The notes: generated by a model not told the origin, from the letters alone. A DNA stretch of 64,000 nucleotides from Pedobacter roseus (GCF_014395225.1 NZ_CP060723.1:5766001-5830000), one strand, 5' to 3'. Shown: positions 52,959 through 61,000, counted from the stretch's first letter. Made by a program: numbers and translations.

Positions 52959-54079
52959 CCTTTGTGCTTTTAATTGTTTTGATAACGGTTGGAAAAGCAC
53001 AAACTTCTTATCAGAAAACAGACAGCATTTCTTTAGCCCTTTTTAATGCTTCAGAATGGCAGAAGCTCATTGTTTATGGAAAGGATGCACTACAAACCGG
53101 CGAGGATTTTCCATTATTAAGGTTACGGATCGCTTATGCCAGTTTTGTAAGGGAGAATTATGTTGAAGCCCTGGCCCAGTATAATAAAGTTTTAGATAGC
53201 GATAAACACAATCAGATCGCAATTTATTATGCTTACTTATGTAACACCTATTTAAACCGGGATGAAAATGCAGGTTACCTGGCTTCTCATTTGGATAGTA
53301 ATGTAGTAGAAGGAGAGCAGATCCATTCTTTTAAATTAAGAGGTATTGGCGCAGAAAGTGGAATGAAGTTTACCAATATTTACGAACGTGGAAATTCATC
53401 CTTTTCGAGGGCTTTTCTTGATATGAGGTTGAATTATAAATTAAGTTTATCAACTTCTTTTTCTTATTATAACCAGCCTGTACGTAACGATAATATCAGT
53501 CAGCCGGGTTACTATGCCAAACTTACTTACACTCCTTTCAGGCAGTTTAGTTTTATTGGTGCTTATCATTACATGCGTTCCAATTTAAGGCGCTTGGTGT
53601 ATCAGAATAATGCTGTATTAGGTGGAATTAAATATGCAGGTAATGGCAGCGATATACAGGGCGATTTTGTGCTTTCACATATCGGGGATGAAAAAACAAG
53701 ACAGTATAACCTGCAGTTTGTAAAATATATATCGGGCAATCTAAATTTTTACAGCATTAGCCGTTTTTCGCTTGTTAATGTATTGGGTGCCAATAATATC
53801 GTTTTTCAACAGTTGTTTGGCTTTAAACCCCTGCATAATTTATGGTTCGAAAGTGTGGTTACTTTGGGTGATCAATATAATTATGCAGAAGCCGATGCTT
53901 TGTATATTTATAACGGTTTCGATAAAACTAAGTTTAAAGCAGGTGCAAATTGTTATTTTTTGTTAAAACACCACTTACTTTTAGGTTTGAATTATACATT
54001 TGAACGTAAATCTGATAATATATTTAAATTTAACTATTTACAACACTCAATAAACGGAGGCATTACATGGAATTTTTAA
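52937..54079 (+). CDS. TPR plus outer-membrane beta-barrel protein
   Basis: A 380-residue exported protein with a signal peptide (MGNKLGLTFVLLIVLITVGK, AQ). Residues about 30-120 contain one or two TPR-like helix pairs (LLRLRIAYASFVRENYVEAL, AQYNKVLDSD). The rest, from about 140, is a chain of amphipathic strands with aromatic girdle residues and a terminal Phe (GITWNF), typical of outer-membrane barrels. It starts inside the UT-M23 gene (22-bp overlap) and overlaps the next gene by 13 bp. It could be the outer-membrane outlet for the cassette's product. Confidence 0.78.
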   Translation: MGNKLGLTFVLLIVLITVGKAQTSYQKTDSISLALFNASEWQKLIVYGKDALQTGEDFPLLRLRIAYASFVRENYVEALAQYNKVLDSDKHNQIAIYYAYLCNTYLNRDENAGYLASHLDSNVVEGEQIHSFKLRGIGAESGMKFTNIYERGNSSFSRAFLDMRLNYKLSLSTSFSYYNQPVRNDNISQPGYYAKLTYTPFRQFSFIGAYHYMRSNLRRLVYQNNAVLGGIKYAGNGSDIQGDFVLSHIGDEKTRQYNLQFVKYISGNLNFYSISRFSLVNVLGANNIVFQQLFGFKPLHNLWFESVVTLGDQYNYAEADALYIYNGFDKTKFKAGANCYFLLKHHLLLGLNYTFERKSDNIFKFNYLQHSINGGITWNF

Positions 54080-54690
54080 AGCGATTTACCGTACTTGCAA
54101 TGCTGGGCTTATCTGTTTTTGAGGTAAGCGCCCAAACAAATGCAGCATTGCAAAAAGCTTTTCAGAATAGTTATTATGAGGAAAGCAAAAAAAACTATGC
54201 CGAAGCCATTAGTGATGTAATGCCGTTTTACTCCGAAAACAATTATGAGATCAACCTCCGCATCGGTTGGTTATACTATTTAGCGAGAAATTATACTGCA
54301 TCGCAAAATTATTATACCAGGGCTGTTAATGCCCGACCAACTGCTGTCGAAGCAAAGTTTGGTTTAATCAAGCCCCTTTCCCTTTTAAGCAGCTGGGAAA
54401 AGGTGATGGAACAGTATAACAACATCCTTAAAATTGATGCACAAAATACCCAGGCCAATTATTGGGCAGGTATTATCATTTACAATAGAAAACAGTATGC
54501 CGCCGCATCCAAATATTTTGCAAAAGTGGTGGCTTTGTATCCTTTTGATTATGACGGCAACCACATGTTAGGCTGGTCTTTGCTTTTTTCAGGCAGAAAA
54601 CCCGAAGCCAGGGCCTGTTTTGAACGCGCATTATTGATAAAACCGGGCGATAAATCGAGTACTGACGGATTAAATCGGGCCACTAAATAG
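54067..54690 (+). CDS. Periplasmic TPR protein
   Basis: A 207-residue protein with a signal peptide (MEFLKRFTVLAMLGLSVFEV, SAQ) and about four TPR motifs: NYEINLRIGWLYYLARNYTA, SQNYYTRAVNARPTAVEAKF, TQANYWAGIIIYNRKQYAAA, NHMLGWSLLFSGRKPEARAC. TPR proteins serve as scaffolds, so it may link the barrel to the UT-M23 protein in the periplasm. It overlaps the barrel gene by 13 bp and ends the cassette; the next gene, csp, has its own promoter. Confidence 0.82.
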   Translation: MEFLKRFTVLAMLGLSVFEVSAQTNAALQKAFQNSYYEESKKNYAEAISDVMPFYSENNYEINLRIGWLYYLARNYTASQNYYTRAVNARPTAVEAKFGLIKPLSLLSSWEKVMEQYNNILKIDAQNTQANYWAGIIIYNRKQYAAASKYFAKVVALYPFDYDGNHMLGWSLLFSGRKPEARACFERALLIKPGDKSSTDGLNRATK

Positions 54691-54750
54691 CGCTTAAAAG
54701 GCATATAGTCAATATATTTAGCAATTATTTATCTATTTAAAAATAAAAAA

Positions 54751-54780
54751 TTGATTTATAGGTATTTAACTATATCTTTG
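54751..54780 (+). promoter_or_regulatory. Consensus promoter of the cold-shock gene
   Basis: TTG (54751-54753), 19 nt, then TATCTTTG (54773-54780). This is an exact fit to the Bacteroidota consensus TTG-N19-TAnnTTTG. Transcription should start near 54786, leaving a short leader before ATG 54803. Confidence 0.85.
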
Positions 54781-54802
54781 AAACAAATTAAAATACAATA
54801 TA

Positions 54803-54994
54803 ATGCAACAAGGAACAGTAAAATTTTTTAATGAAACTAAAGGTTTCGGATTTATCACTCCATCTAATGGCGATGCCGAAATTTTTGTTCATGCTTCAGG
54901 CTTAATCGACAACATTCGCGAGAATGATACCGTAAACTACGATGTAGAAGAAGGTAGAAAAGGCCTAAACGCGGTAAATGTAAAAGTAGCTTAA
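54803..54994 (+). CDS. Cold-shock protein
   Basis: A 63-residue single cold-shock domain protein. RNP-1 is KGFGFIT and RNP-2 is IFVHASGL, both intact: QQGTVKFFNETKGFGFITPS. It binds single-stranded RNA or DNA and keeps mRNA unfolded. It has a consensus promoter and its own terminator, so it is a monocistronic, probably strongly expressed gene. It is slightly shorter than E. coli CspA, as is common in this phylum. Confidence 0.95.
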   Translation: MQQGTVKFFNETKGFGFITPSNGDAEIFVHASGLIDNIRENDTVNYDVEEGRKGLNAVNVKVA

Positions 54995-55017
54995 GAAAAC
55001 TCGAACACATAAATCGT

Positions 55018-55049
55018 AAAAAGTCCCGATGCAAATCGGGACTTTTTTT
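55018..55049 (+). terminator. Terminator of the cold-shock gene
   Basis: AAGTCCCGAT (55021-55030) pairs with ATCGGGACTT (55035-55044) around a 4-nt loop, followed by seven T. A textbook Rho-independent terminator. Confidence 0.92.
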
Positions 55050-55118
55050 GTGGAATACATTTTAATATCATAAGAATTATTCCTTTCAAACAATCTCCAG
55101 CTATAAGTTATATTTTTC

Positions 55119-55189
55119 ACCATTAAGAAATTAAAATAATTAAGGTTTATTTAATTGCTTTTCTTAATGTTTCTTAACTTCTTAATGGT
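55119..55189. repeat. Inverted repeat ACCATTAAGAA...TTCTTAATGGT before GxxExxY gene 2
   Basis: ACCATTAAGAA (55119-55129) and TTCTTAATGGT (55179-55189) are perfect reverse complements. The right-hand block (55161-55189, TTCTTAATGTTTCTTAACTT then CTTAATGGT) recurs as a direct copy at 55731-55758 on the far side of the gene. Confidence 0.8.
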
Positions 55190-55304
55190 ACAGAATTTTT
55201 GAATGATTAAATTAAATCCATATTTTAGTTGCTAAACAAGCGGTTTCTTAATAATTCCCTTTAATCATCCCTTAGTGCCGCATATTATTTAAAATAATAA
55301 GGAG

Positions 55305-55711
55305 ATGACAAAAAAAGAGGTTACACAATTATCATACGAAATAACAGGCTTCGCCATTAAAGTTCACAATATACTTGGCTCTGGTCTACTAGAGCATGTT
55401 TACGAAAACTGTTTGAAATACGAATTAGAAAAAAACGGATATAAGGTTTCTCAGCAATTATTGTTATCCGTAATGTATGATGATTTTCCAATGGATTTAG
55501 ATTTACGACCTGATCTGTATGTTAACGATTGTATTGTAGTGGAAATAAAAGCAATCACAAATGTCTTACCAGTTCATCAGGCTCAGCTCCAAACTTATAT
55601 GAAACTTCTTGGTGCTCCCAAGGTTTGTTGATCAACTTTTTTACTGATAACATTACCAAAAGTATAATCCCTATCGTGAACGAATACTTCAGGGTTTTAC
55701 CAGACAAATAA
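55305..55711 (+). pseudogene. Second GxxExxY-family gene with a one-base frameshift
   Basis: MTKKEVTQLSYEITGFAIKV leads into GSGLLEHVYENCLKYELEKN, with the G-x-x-E-x-x-Y motif (GLLEHVY), then DLRPDLYVNDCIVVEIKAIT, which resembles a PD-(D/E)xK core. The frame ends at LLGAPKVC. If one G is added at GG (55622-55623) it continues GLLINFFTDNITKSIIPIVN to a stop at 55711, as expected for the family. Function unknown. Like the copy at 26474 it lacks one base in a short run and is bracketed by short repeats, so consensus error and real decay are both open. Confidence 0.83.
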
Positions 55712-55730
55712 GAAATTTTAAACTTATAAA

Positions 55731-55758
55731 TTCTTAATGTCCTTAATTCCTTAATGGT
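55731..55758. repeat. Flanking repeat after GxxExxY gene 2
   Basis: TTCTTAATGTCCTTAATTCC followed by TTAATGGT closely matches the block at 55161-55189 in the same orientation, so the gene lies between direct copies. The rest up to 55950 holds no gene that I can support. Confidence 0.75.
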
Positions 55759-55952
55759 AAAAACGGATAAGCGAAGGTGAATCCAGTTTCCTGCTGGTAA
55801 AATGATTTAGCATAACCGCTGATATCAACATTCGAAACCATAAATAACCTTCCAATCTTTCAATTATTTCCGATTATGCTTTAGAATGTTTCTAAATAAA
55901 TGATTTATCGTTGTTTTGTCATAATCGTTTATAAATTAAACTCATAATTAGA

Positions 55953-55960
55953 TACTTTTG
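55953..55960 (+). promoter_or_regulatory. -7 box of the sdh operon (TACTTTTG)
   Basis: TACTTTTG fits TAnnTTTG and lies 29 nt before the sdhC ATG. A weak TTTA at 55928-55931 could serve as -33 element (21-nt spacer). Confidence 0.6.
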
Positions 55961-55989
55961 CAAGAAATTTAGATATAAATCCTAATCAA

Positions 55990-56670
55990 ATGAGTGGTTT
56001 CGGAAATGCATTTTCTTCATCAATAGGGAAGAAATTCATCATGGGTATTACAGGTTTGTTCCTGATACTTTTTTTAATTGTACACTGCGGTATTAATGCT
56101 TTAATATTTATTAACGACGGTGGTTTAACATTTAACGTAGGCGCACATTTTATGGCCACCAACTGGATTATCCGGGCAGGCGAAATTGTGTTGTTTATTG
56201 GCTTGCTTGCGCATATTTTTCAGGCGTTACGTTTAACGCTGCAAAATCAAAAAGCACGCCCGGTTAAATACGCCGTGAACGATGGTAAAGCAAACAGTAA
56301 ATGGTATAGCCGTTCAATGGGCTTATTGGGTACACTTTTGTTGATCTTTTTGGTGGTTCACCTGAAAGATTTCTGGGTAGTTTCGCGTTTTACCGGAATC
56401 CCTACAGTTGATGCCAATGGCCATGAAGACCTTTATGCCGTAATGAAAGAAAAATTTCAGGATCCGGTAAGGGTTGCCGTATACATTTTGGCCATGTTTT
56501 CTTTGTGTTATCACCTGTTACATGGTTTTGCTTCAGCTTTCCAAACATTGGGCTGGAACCACTCAAAATATAACGGTATTATTAAAGGAGCCGGCGTTTG
56601 GTATTCGATTATTATTTCGATCCTTTTCGCAGCCATGCCGATTGCAGTTTATTTCGGTCTTATTCAATAA
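55990..56670 (+). CDS. sdhC: Succinate dehydrogenase cytochrome b subunit
   Basis: A 226-residue five-helix heme b anchor subunit of the Bacteroidota/epsilon-type succinate:quinone oxidoreductase. Heme-ligand candidates lie in LIVHCGINAL, GAHFMATNWI, LLAHIFQALR and VVHLKDFW, with another His pair in LCYHLLHGFASAFQTLGWNH. It anchors SdhA/B to the inner membrane and passes electrons to or from menaquinone. It is the first gene of sdhCAB, preceded by a -7 box; sdhA starts 17 bp after its stop. No separate sdhD exists, as expected for a one-subunit anchor. Confidence 0.94.
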   Translation: MSGFGNAFSSSIGKKFIMGITGLFLILFLIVHCGINALIFINDGGLTFNVGAHFMATNWIIRAGEIVLFIGLLAHIFQALRLTLQNQKARPVKYAVNDGKANSKWYSRSMGLLGTLLLIFLVVHLKDFWVVSRFTGIPTVDANGHEDLYAVMKEKFQDPVRVAVYILAMFSLCYHLLHGFASAFQTLGWNHSKYNGIIKGAGVWYSIIISILFAAMPIAVYFGLIQ

Positions 56671-56687
56671 TTTTTAGCACAAAAGAT

Positions 56688-58667
56688 ATGTCAGATATTA
56701 ATTCAAATATTCCAGAAGGCGAATTAACCAGCAAATGGACAAAATATAAGTCTTCTGTGCCTTTGGTAAACCCATCGAACAAAAGAACTATTGAGGTAAT
56801 CATTGTAGGTTCAGGTTTAGCAGGTGCTTCAGCAGCCGCTACTTTAGCCGAAATGGGCTACAAAGTTAAATGTTTCTGTTTTCAGGATTCACCACGTCGT
56901 GCGCACTCAATTGCTGCTCAGGGTGGTATCAATGCCGCTAAAAACTATCAAAATGATGGTGATAGCGTTTACCGTTTATTCTACGATACCATTAAAGGTG
57001 GCGATTATAGGGCACGCGAAGCTAACGTACACCGTTTAGCAGAGGTAAGTGCAAACATTATAGATCAGTGTGTGGCGCAGGGTGTGCCTTTGGCGCGTGA
57101 GTATGGCGGCTTGTTGGATAACCGTTCATTCGGCGGTACACAGGTTCAGCGTACTTTCTATGCTGCAGGTCAAACCGGTCAGCAATTATTATTAGGTGCA
57201 TACTCTGCTTTAGAACGCCAGATTGGTATGGGTAAAGTAGAAATGTATACCCGTCACGAAATGTTGGAAGTTGTTAAAATCGACGGCAAAGCACGTGGTA
57301 TTATTGCCCGTAACTTAATTACAGGAGAAATCGAGCGTCACTTCGGTCATGCAGTGGTATTGGGAACAGGTGGTTACGGAAACGTATTCTATCTTTCTAC
57401 CAACGCGATGGGAAGTAATGTTACAGCAGCCTGGAAAGCGCACAAACAAGGTGCCTATTTTGCAAACCCTTGTTACACGCAGATTCACCCAACCTGTATC
57501 CCGGTTTCTGGCGATCACCAATCTAAATTAACCCTGATGTCTGAATCGTTACGTAACGATGGACGTATCTGGGTTCCAAAAAAGAAAGATGATAACCGTA
57601 AAGCTTCAGAAATTCCTGAAGATGAAAGAGATTATTATTTAGAGCGTCGTTATCCTGCTTTTGGTAACCTGGTTCCACGTGATGTGGCTTCCCGTGCCGC
57701 TAAAGAGCGTTGCGATGCCGGTTATGGTGTAGGTGCTTCTAAATTAGCAGTATACTTAGATTTTAAAGCCAATACGGAGCGTTACGGTAAAATCGAAGCT
57801 TCAAAGTCGGGTAATCACAATCCTGATAAGGAAACCTGTATGCGCTTAGGTACTGAGGTAATTAAAGCAAAATATGGTAACCTCTTCGATATGTATGCGC
57901 AGATCACCGGAGAAAATCCTTACGAAACGCCAATGCGTATTTACCCTGCAGTTCACTATACCATGGGTGGTTTATGGGTTGATTATAACCTTATGACATC
58001 TGTACCTGGTTTATATTGTACTGGTGAAGCTAACTTCTCCGATCATGGTGCTAACCGTTTAGGTGCATCTGCTTTGATGCAAGGTTTAGCTGATGGTTAT
58101 TTCGTTCTTCCTTATACTATTGGTGCTTATTTATCAAAAGAGATTTCTGTAAAAGCAATCCCGACTGATCACCCTGCGTTTGTGGAGGCTGAACAAAGAG
58201 CCGTAGGTATTTTAAATACTCTAATCAACATCAAAGGAACCAAATCGGTAGATCATTTCCATAAACGTTTAGGCCACATCATGTGGGAGAAATGTGGAAT
58301 GGCACGTAACGAAAAAGGCTTAAAAGAAGCGATTGAAGAAATAAGGGCTTTACGTCATGAATTCTGGAGTGATGTTCGTGTACCGGGAACCGCCGATGAG
58401 TTGAACACTGAACTGGAAAAAGCTGGCCGTGTAGCCGATTTTATCGAACTTGGCGAGTTGATGTGTATTGATGCTTTAAACCGTAACGAAAGCTGCGGTG
58501 GTCACTTCCGTGAAGAGTATCAGACCGAAGAGGGTGAGGCTTTACGTGATGATGTAAATTACGCATACGTAGCCGCCTGGGAATTTAAAGAAGGTGTAAA
58601 CTTTGAGCTTCATAAAGAAGAATTGAAGTTTGAAAATATTAAAGTAGCACAAAGAAGTTATAAATAA
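56688..58667 (+). CDS. sdhA: Succinate dehydrogenase flavoprotein subunit
   Basis: A 659-residue FAD subunit that oxidises succinate to fumarate (or the reverse). The FAD site is VIIVGSGLAGASAAATLAEM; the covalent-flavin His is in RRAHSIAAQGGINAAKN; the active-site block is NPCYTQIHPTCIPVSGDHQS, and PRDVASRAAKERCDAGYG carries the catalytic Arg region. The C-terminal domain is complete (NRNESCGGHFREEYQTEEGE). ATG 56688 (MSDINSNIPEGEL) is chosen; an in-frame extension to 56598 would overlap sdhC and lacks support. Confidence 0.96.
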   Translation: MSDINSNIPEGELTSKWTKYKSSVPLVNPSNKRTIEVIIVGSGLAGASAAATLAEMGYKVKCFCFQDSPRRAHSIAAQGGINAAKNYQNDGDSVYRLFYDTIKGGDYRAREANVHRLAEVSANIIDQCVAQGVPLAREYGGLLDNRSFGGTQVQRTFYAAGQTGQQLLLGAYSALERQIGMGKVEMYTRHEMLEVVKIDGKARGIIARNLITGEIERHFGHAVVLGTGGYGNVFYLSTNAMGSNVTAAWKAHKQGAYFANPCYTQIHPTCIPVSGDHQSKLTLMSESLRNDGRIWVPKKKDDNRKASEIPEDERDYYLERRYPAFGNLVPRDVASRAAKERCDAGYGVGASKLAVYLDFKANTERYGKIEASKSGNHNPDKETCMRLGTEVIKAKYGNLFDMYAQITGENPYETPMRIYPAVHYTMGGLWVDYNLMTSVPGLYCTGEANFSDHGANRLGASALMQGLADGYFVLPYTIGAYLSKEISVKAIPTDHPAFVEAEQRAVGILNTLINIKGTKSVDHFHKRLGHIMWEKCGMARNEKGLKEAIEEIRALRHEFWSDVRVPGTADELNTELEKAGRVADFIELGELMCIDALNRNESCGGHFREEYQTEEGEALRDDVNYAYVAAWEFKEGVNFELHKEELKFENIKVAQRSYK

Positions 58668-58747
58668 GATGTGAGATGTGAGATGTGAGACGTGAGATGA
58701 AAATTCTCAATTCTCATATCTAATGTCTCAAATCTCAAATCTGAGAT
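58668..58747. repeat. GATGTGA tandem repeat and complementary arm between sdhA and sdhB
   Basis: GATGTGAGATGTGAGATGTG and GAGACGTGAGATG form a tandem block right after the sdhA stop, followed by a C/T-rich block with TCTCAATTCTCATATCT and TCTCAAATCTCAAATCTGAG. The two blocks are roughly complementary, so the intercistronic RNA can form a long imperfect hairpin. The sdhB ATG follows 3 bases later. Confidence 0.8.
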
Positions 58748-58750
58748 ACA

Positions 58751-59521
58751 ATGAGTACAGGAAATATGAACTTAACGCTAAAAGTTTGGCGTCAAAAAAA
58801 TAACAAAACCAAAGGTGCTTTGGTAGATTATAAATTGGCCGATATTTCACCGGATATGTCTTTCTTAGAGATGTTCGATGTATTAAACGAACAATTAATC
58901 AATAAAGGCGATGAGCCGGTTGTATTTGATCACGATTGCCGCGAGGGTATCTGCGGAATGTGTTCGATGTTCATCAACGGTCGTCCGCATGGACCAAAAG
59001 ATTTGGTAACTACCTGCCAGTTGCACATGCGTTCTTTCAAAGATGGCGATACCATTGTGGTTGAGCCCTGGAGAGCGGCTGCGTTTCCCGTTGTAAAAGA
59101 TTTAACGGTTGATCGTTCTGCATTTGACAGGGTGATTGCCGCTGGTGGTTTTATTTCGGTAAATACTGGTAATGCCCAGGATGCAAACAATTTGCCAATT
59201 CCTAAAATGCAGGCTGACGCTGCTTTCGAAGCTGCTGCATGTATTGGTTGTGGTGCTTGTGTGGCTACCTGTAAAAATGCTTCAGCGATGCTTTTCGTAT
59301 CGGCTAAGATCTCTCAATTGGCATTGTTGCCTCAAGGTCAGCCAGAGCGTTACCGTCGTGTACAGAGCATGGTAGCGCAAATGGATGCTGAAGGCTTTGG
59401 TAACTGTACCAATACAGGAGCTTGCGAAGCAGAATGTCCTAAAGGTATCTCTTTAGAGAACATTGCCCGCATGAACCGTGATTTCGCTTCGGCAAAATTC
59501 GTTTCAGAAGAAACGGTTTAA
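58751..59521 (+). CDS. sdhB: Succinate dehydrogenase iron-sulfur subunit
   Basis: A 256-residue iron-sulfur protein that carries electrons from SdhA to the heme/quinone anchor. The [2Fe-2S] loop is CREGICGMCSMFINGRPHGP with the later TTCQLH cysteine. The C-terminal ferredoxin-like part has CIGCGACVATCKNASAMLF, then NCTNTGACEAECPKGIS for the 4Fe and 3Fe clusters. All cluster Cys are present. It closes the sdhCAB operon; a repeat-derived hairpin separates it from sdhA and a terminator follows. Confidence 0.96.
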   Translation: MSTGNMNLTLKVWRQKNNKTKGALVDYKLADISPDMSFLEMFDVLNEQLINKGDEPVVFDHDCREGICGMCSMFINGRPHGPKDLVTTCQLHMRSFKDGDTIVVEPWRAAAFPVVKDLTVDRSAFDRVIAAGGFISVNTGNAQDANNLPIPKMQADAAFEAAACIGCGACVATCKNASAMLFVSAKISQLALLPQGQPERYRRVQSMVAQMDAEGFGNCTNTGACEAECPKGISLENIARMNRDFASAKFVSEETV

Positions 59522-59557
59522 AAATATACTGTGCGTTCCGATTCATCGGAATTCTTG

Positions 59558-59586
59558 AGCCTCAAACCTGGTTTGGGGCTTTTTTA
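59558..59586 (+). terminator. Terminator of sdhCAB
   Basis: AGCCTCAAAC (59558-59567) pairs with GTTTGGGGCT (59571-59580), one U-G pair, 3-nt loop, then TTTTTT. It lies 37 bp after the sdhB stop. Confidence 0.85.
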
Positions 59587-59873
59587 TGTGACATAAATTT
59601 CGCTTCGATTTTTTGATTAATCTTTAATCATGTTTGAATTTCATCATTAGCTTTTTAATAGAAATTTACCTGTTTTGAAAACATACGAAACAGTAATGCT
59701 TTCAATTGAAAGAAATACAGAATGATATAAAGCGAAATAAAAGTTTGCGAAAGTTGCAATAATCTTATGTTGGCATATTAAAATTTTACCTAAATAGAAA
59801 TTTTATTCTGTATTATTTGCATATACATTAAAAATTTTCTAAATTTAGTCTTCCGAGACAGGAGAGAAAACAT
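59587..59873. other. A+T-rich intergenic stretch
   Basis: No gene, repeat or RNA gene that I can support. TTTTCTAAATTTAG near 59834-59847 resembles a weak -7 box on the + strand and is followed by the hairpin at 59874, but a short RNA made this way is only a guess. Confidence 0.4.
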
Positions 59874-59902
59874 AAAACCCCGGCAATTTTTGCTGGGGTT
59901 TT
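59874..59902 (-). terminator. Terminator of the BlaI/BlaR1-type operon
   Basis: AAAACCCC (59874-59881) pairs with GGGGTTTT (59895-59902), extended inward by GC/GC and a U-G pair, 31 bp past the last gene of the minus-strand operon. It can also stop + strand transcripts. Confidence 0.75.
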
Positions 59903-59932
59903 GTGTTTTTAAGCGGATGGATAGAATAGAGT

Positions 59933-60331
59933 TTAGTCCATCTTAAAGTTAACATTGATATTATACTTTACGCGCACTGGCCTACCATCAATTAAGCCAG
60001 GGTTCCATCTTGGCGATTTGCTTAATACCCTTAAGGCTTCATCATCGGTTTCTTTGGATAAGCCCTTGGTAATTTGTACATCAGTTAAGGTTCCGTTTTT
60101 CTCTACCACGAAAGAAGCAAATACTTTCCCCTGGGTTTTATCTTTCTTAGCTATCGCCGGGTATTTAATTTCACGGCCTAAGTACGCATAAAACTTTGAA
60201 ATGCCCCCCGGATATTCTGGAGCCTTTTCTAGTGAAGTAAAATCATAAATTTTGTTCTGATTATCCTGCGCTTTAGCAGAATTAAAGAACATGGCAATGC
60301 CCGTTAGGGCTAAAAACATTAGCTTTCTCAT
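59933..60331 (-). CDS. Stand-alone secreted TonB_C domain
   Basis: A 132-residue protein with a signal peptide (MRKLMFLALTGIAMFFNSAK, AQ) and a single TonB C-terminal domain: YDFTSLEKAPEYPGGISKFY, QGKVFASFVVEKNGTLTDVQ, SPRWNPGLIDGRPVRVKYNI. It has no membrane anchor. It is closely similar to the second TonB_C domain of the BlaR1-like protein two genes upstream (KIYDF...EFPGGIAKFYKYL, RVKYNINVNF), so it is a duplication within the operon. It may bind TonB boxes or peptidoglycan-related ligands in the periplasm. Last gene of the operon. Confidence 0.87.
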   Translation of the reverse strand: MRKLMFLALTGIAMFFNSAKAQDNQNKIYDFTSLEKAPEYPGGISKFYAYLGREIKYPAIAKKDKTQGKVFASFVVEKNGTLTDVQITKGLSKETDDEALRVLSKSPRWNPGLIDGRPVRVKYNINVNFKMD

Positions 60332-60358
60332 TGTTTTTTTATTAAGTGAACTTATTAG

Positions 60359-61000
60359 TTAGTTTTTCTTGGGGGTGGTTTTAGCTTTTTTGGTCGTGAT
60401 GATAATAACACCATTTTTAGCCTTTACTCCATATCTGGTGGTACCCGAAGCATTTTTTATAATTTCAACGCTCTCGATACTTTCATTGTCAAGGGTTTCG
60501 ATTCCTGAAGCTTCTTCGCCATCAATGATATATAAAGGTGCGGTTTCTCCGTTTTTTAATTTGATGCCTTTTTTAGTTACAGAGAAATTAGAATTGCCAC
60601 CTGTCGCTGTTGAACTTAGAGGCCGAACGCTAAATCCGGTTACTTTACCTGTTAGTGGTACATCGCCAATTTGTTTTGGAGTAGTTTTAAAGTCGTGGTT
60701 CCAAACTTGCTTGGTTTTTGTTTTTACTTCAATTACACCTGCAAAACCATCCGGTCCATATTTAGCTATTGCTGAGCTATCTTTCAATATGGTTATCGAT
60801 TCGATATTGCTCTCCATTTCTGATAGCAATGATGCACCCCTAGCATATTGTTTGTTTCCATCAATCACAATTAAAGGTTCGGTACCTGCCGTTGGTAAAC
60901 CTCGAAGCGTAATCTTGGTCGTTTTTGTGCTATCGGCCTTTTGGGCAAAACAGGCTAAACTTATGCCTATAACCAGGCTAAAGGTGAATAAAGTTCTCAT
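60359..61000 (-). CDS. Secreted protein with two TonB-receptor plug-like repeats
   Basis: A 213-residue protein with a signal peptide (MRTLFTFSLVIGISLACFAQ). It contains two copies of a plug-like unit: PLIVIDGNKQ ... IESITILKDSSAIAKYGPDG followed by GVIEVKTK, and PLYIIDGEEA ... IESVEIIKNASGTTRYGVKA followed by GVIIITTK. These are the sorts of sequences that start SusC-like receptors, but no barrel follows. It probably acts as a soluble periplasmic module. It starts 5 bp after the BlaR1-like gene and is followed 27 bp later by the TonB_C gene. Confidence 0.85.
   Translation of the reverse strand: MRTLFTFSLVIGISLACFAQKADSTKTTKITLRGLPTAGTEPLIVIDGNKQYARGASLLSEMESNIESITILKDSSAIAKYGPDGFAGVIEVKTKTKQVWNHDFKTTPKQIGDVPLTGKVTGFSVRPLSSTATGGNSNFSVTKKGIKLKNGETAPLYIIDGEEASGIETLDNESIESVEIIKNASGTTRYGVKAKNGVIIITTKKAKTTPKKN

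Noticed and set aside
59834..59902. Possible small RNA: weak -7 box followed by a hairpin
   Set aside because: The box is imperfect (TAAATTTAG) and the hairpin is better explained as the terminator of the minus-strand operon.
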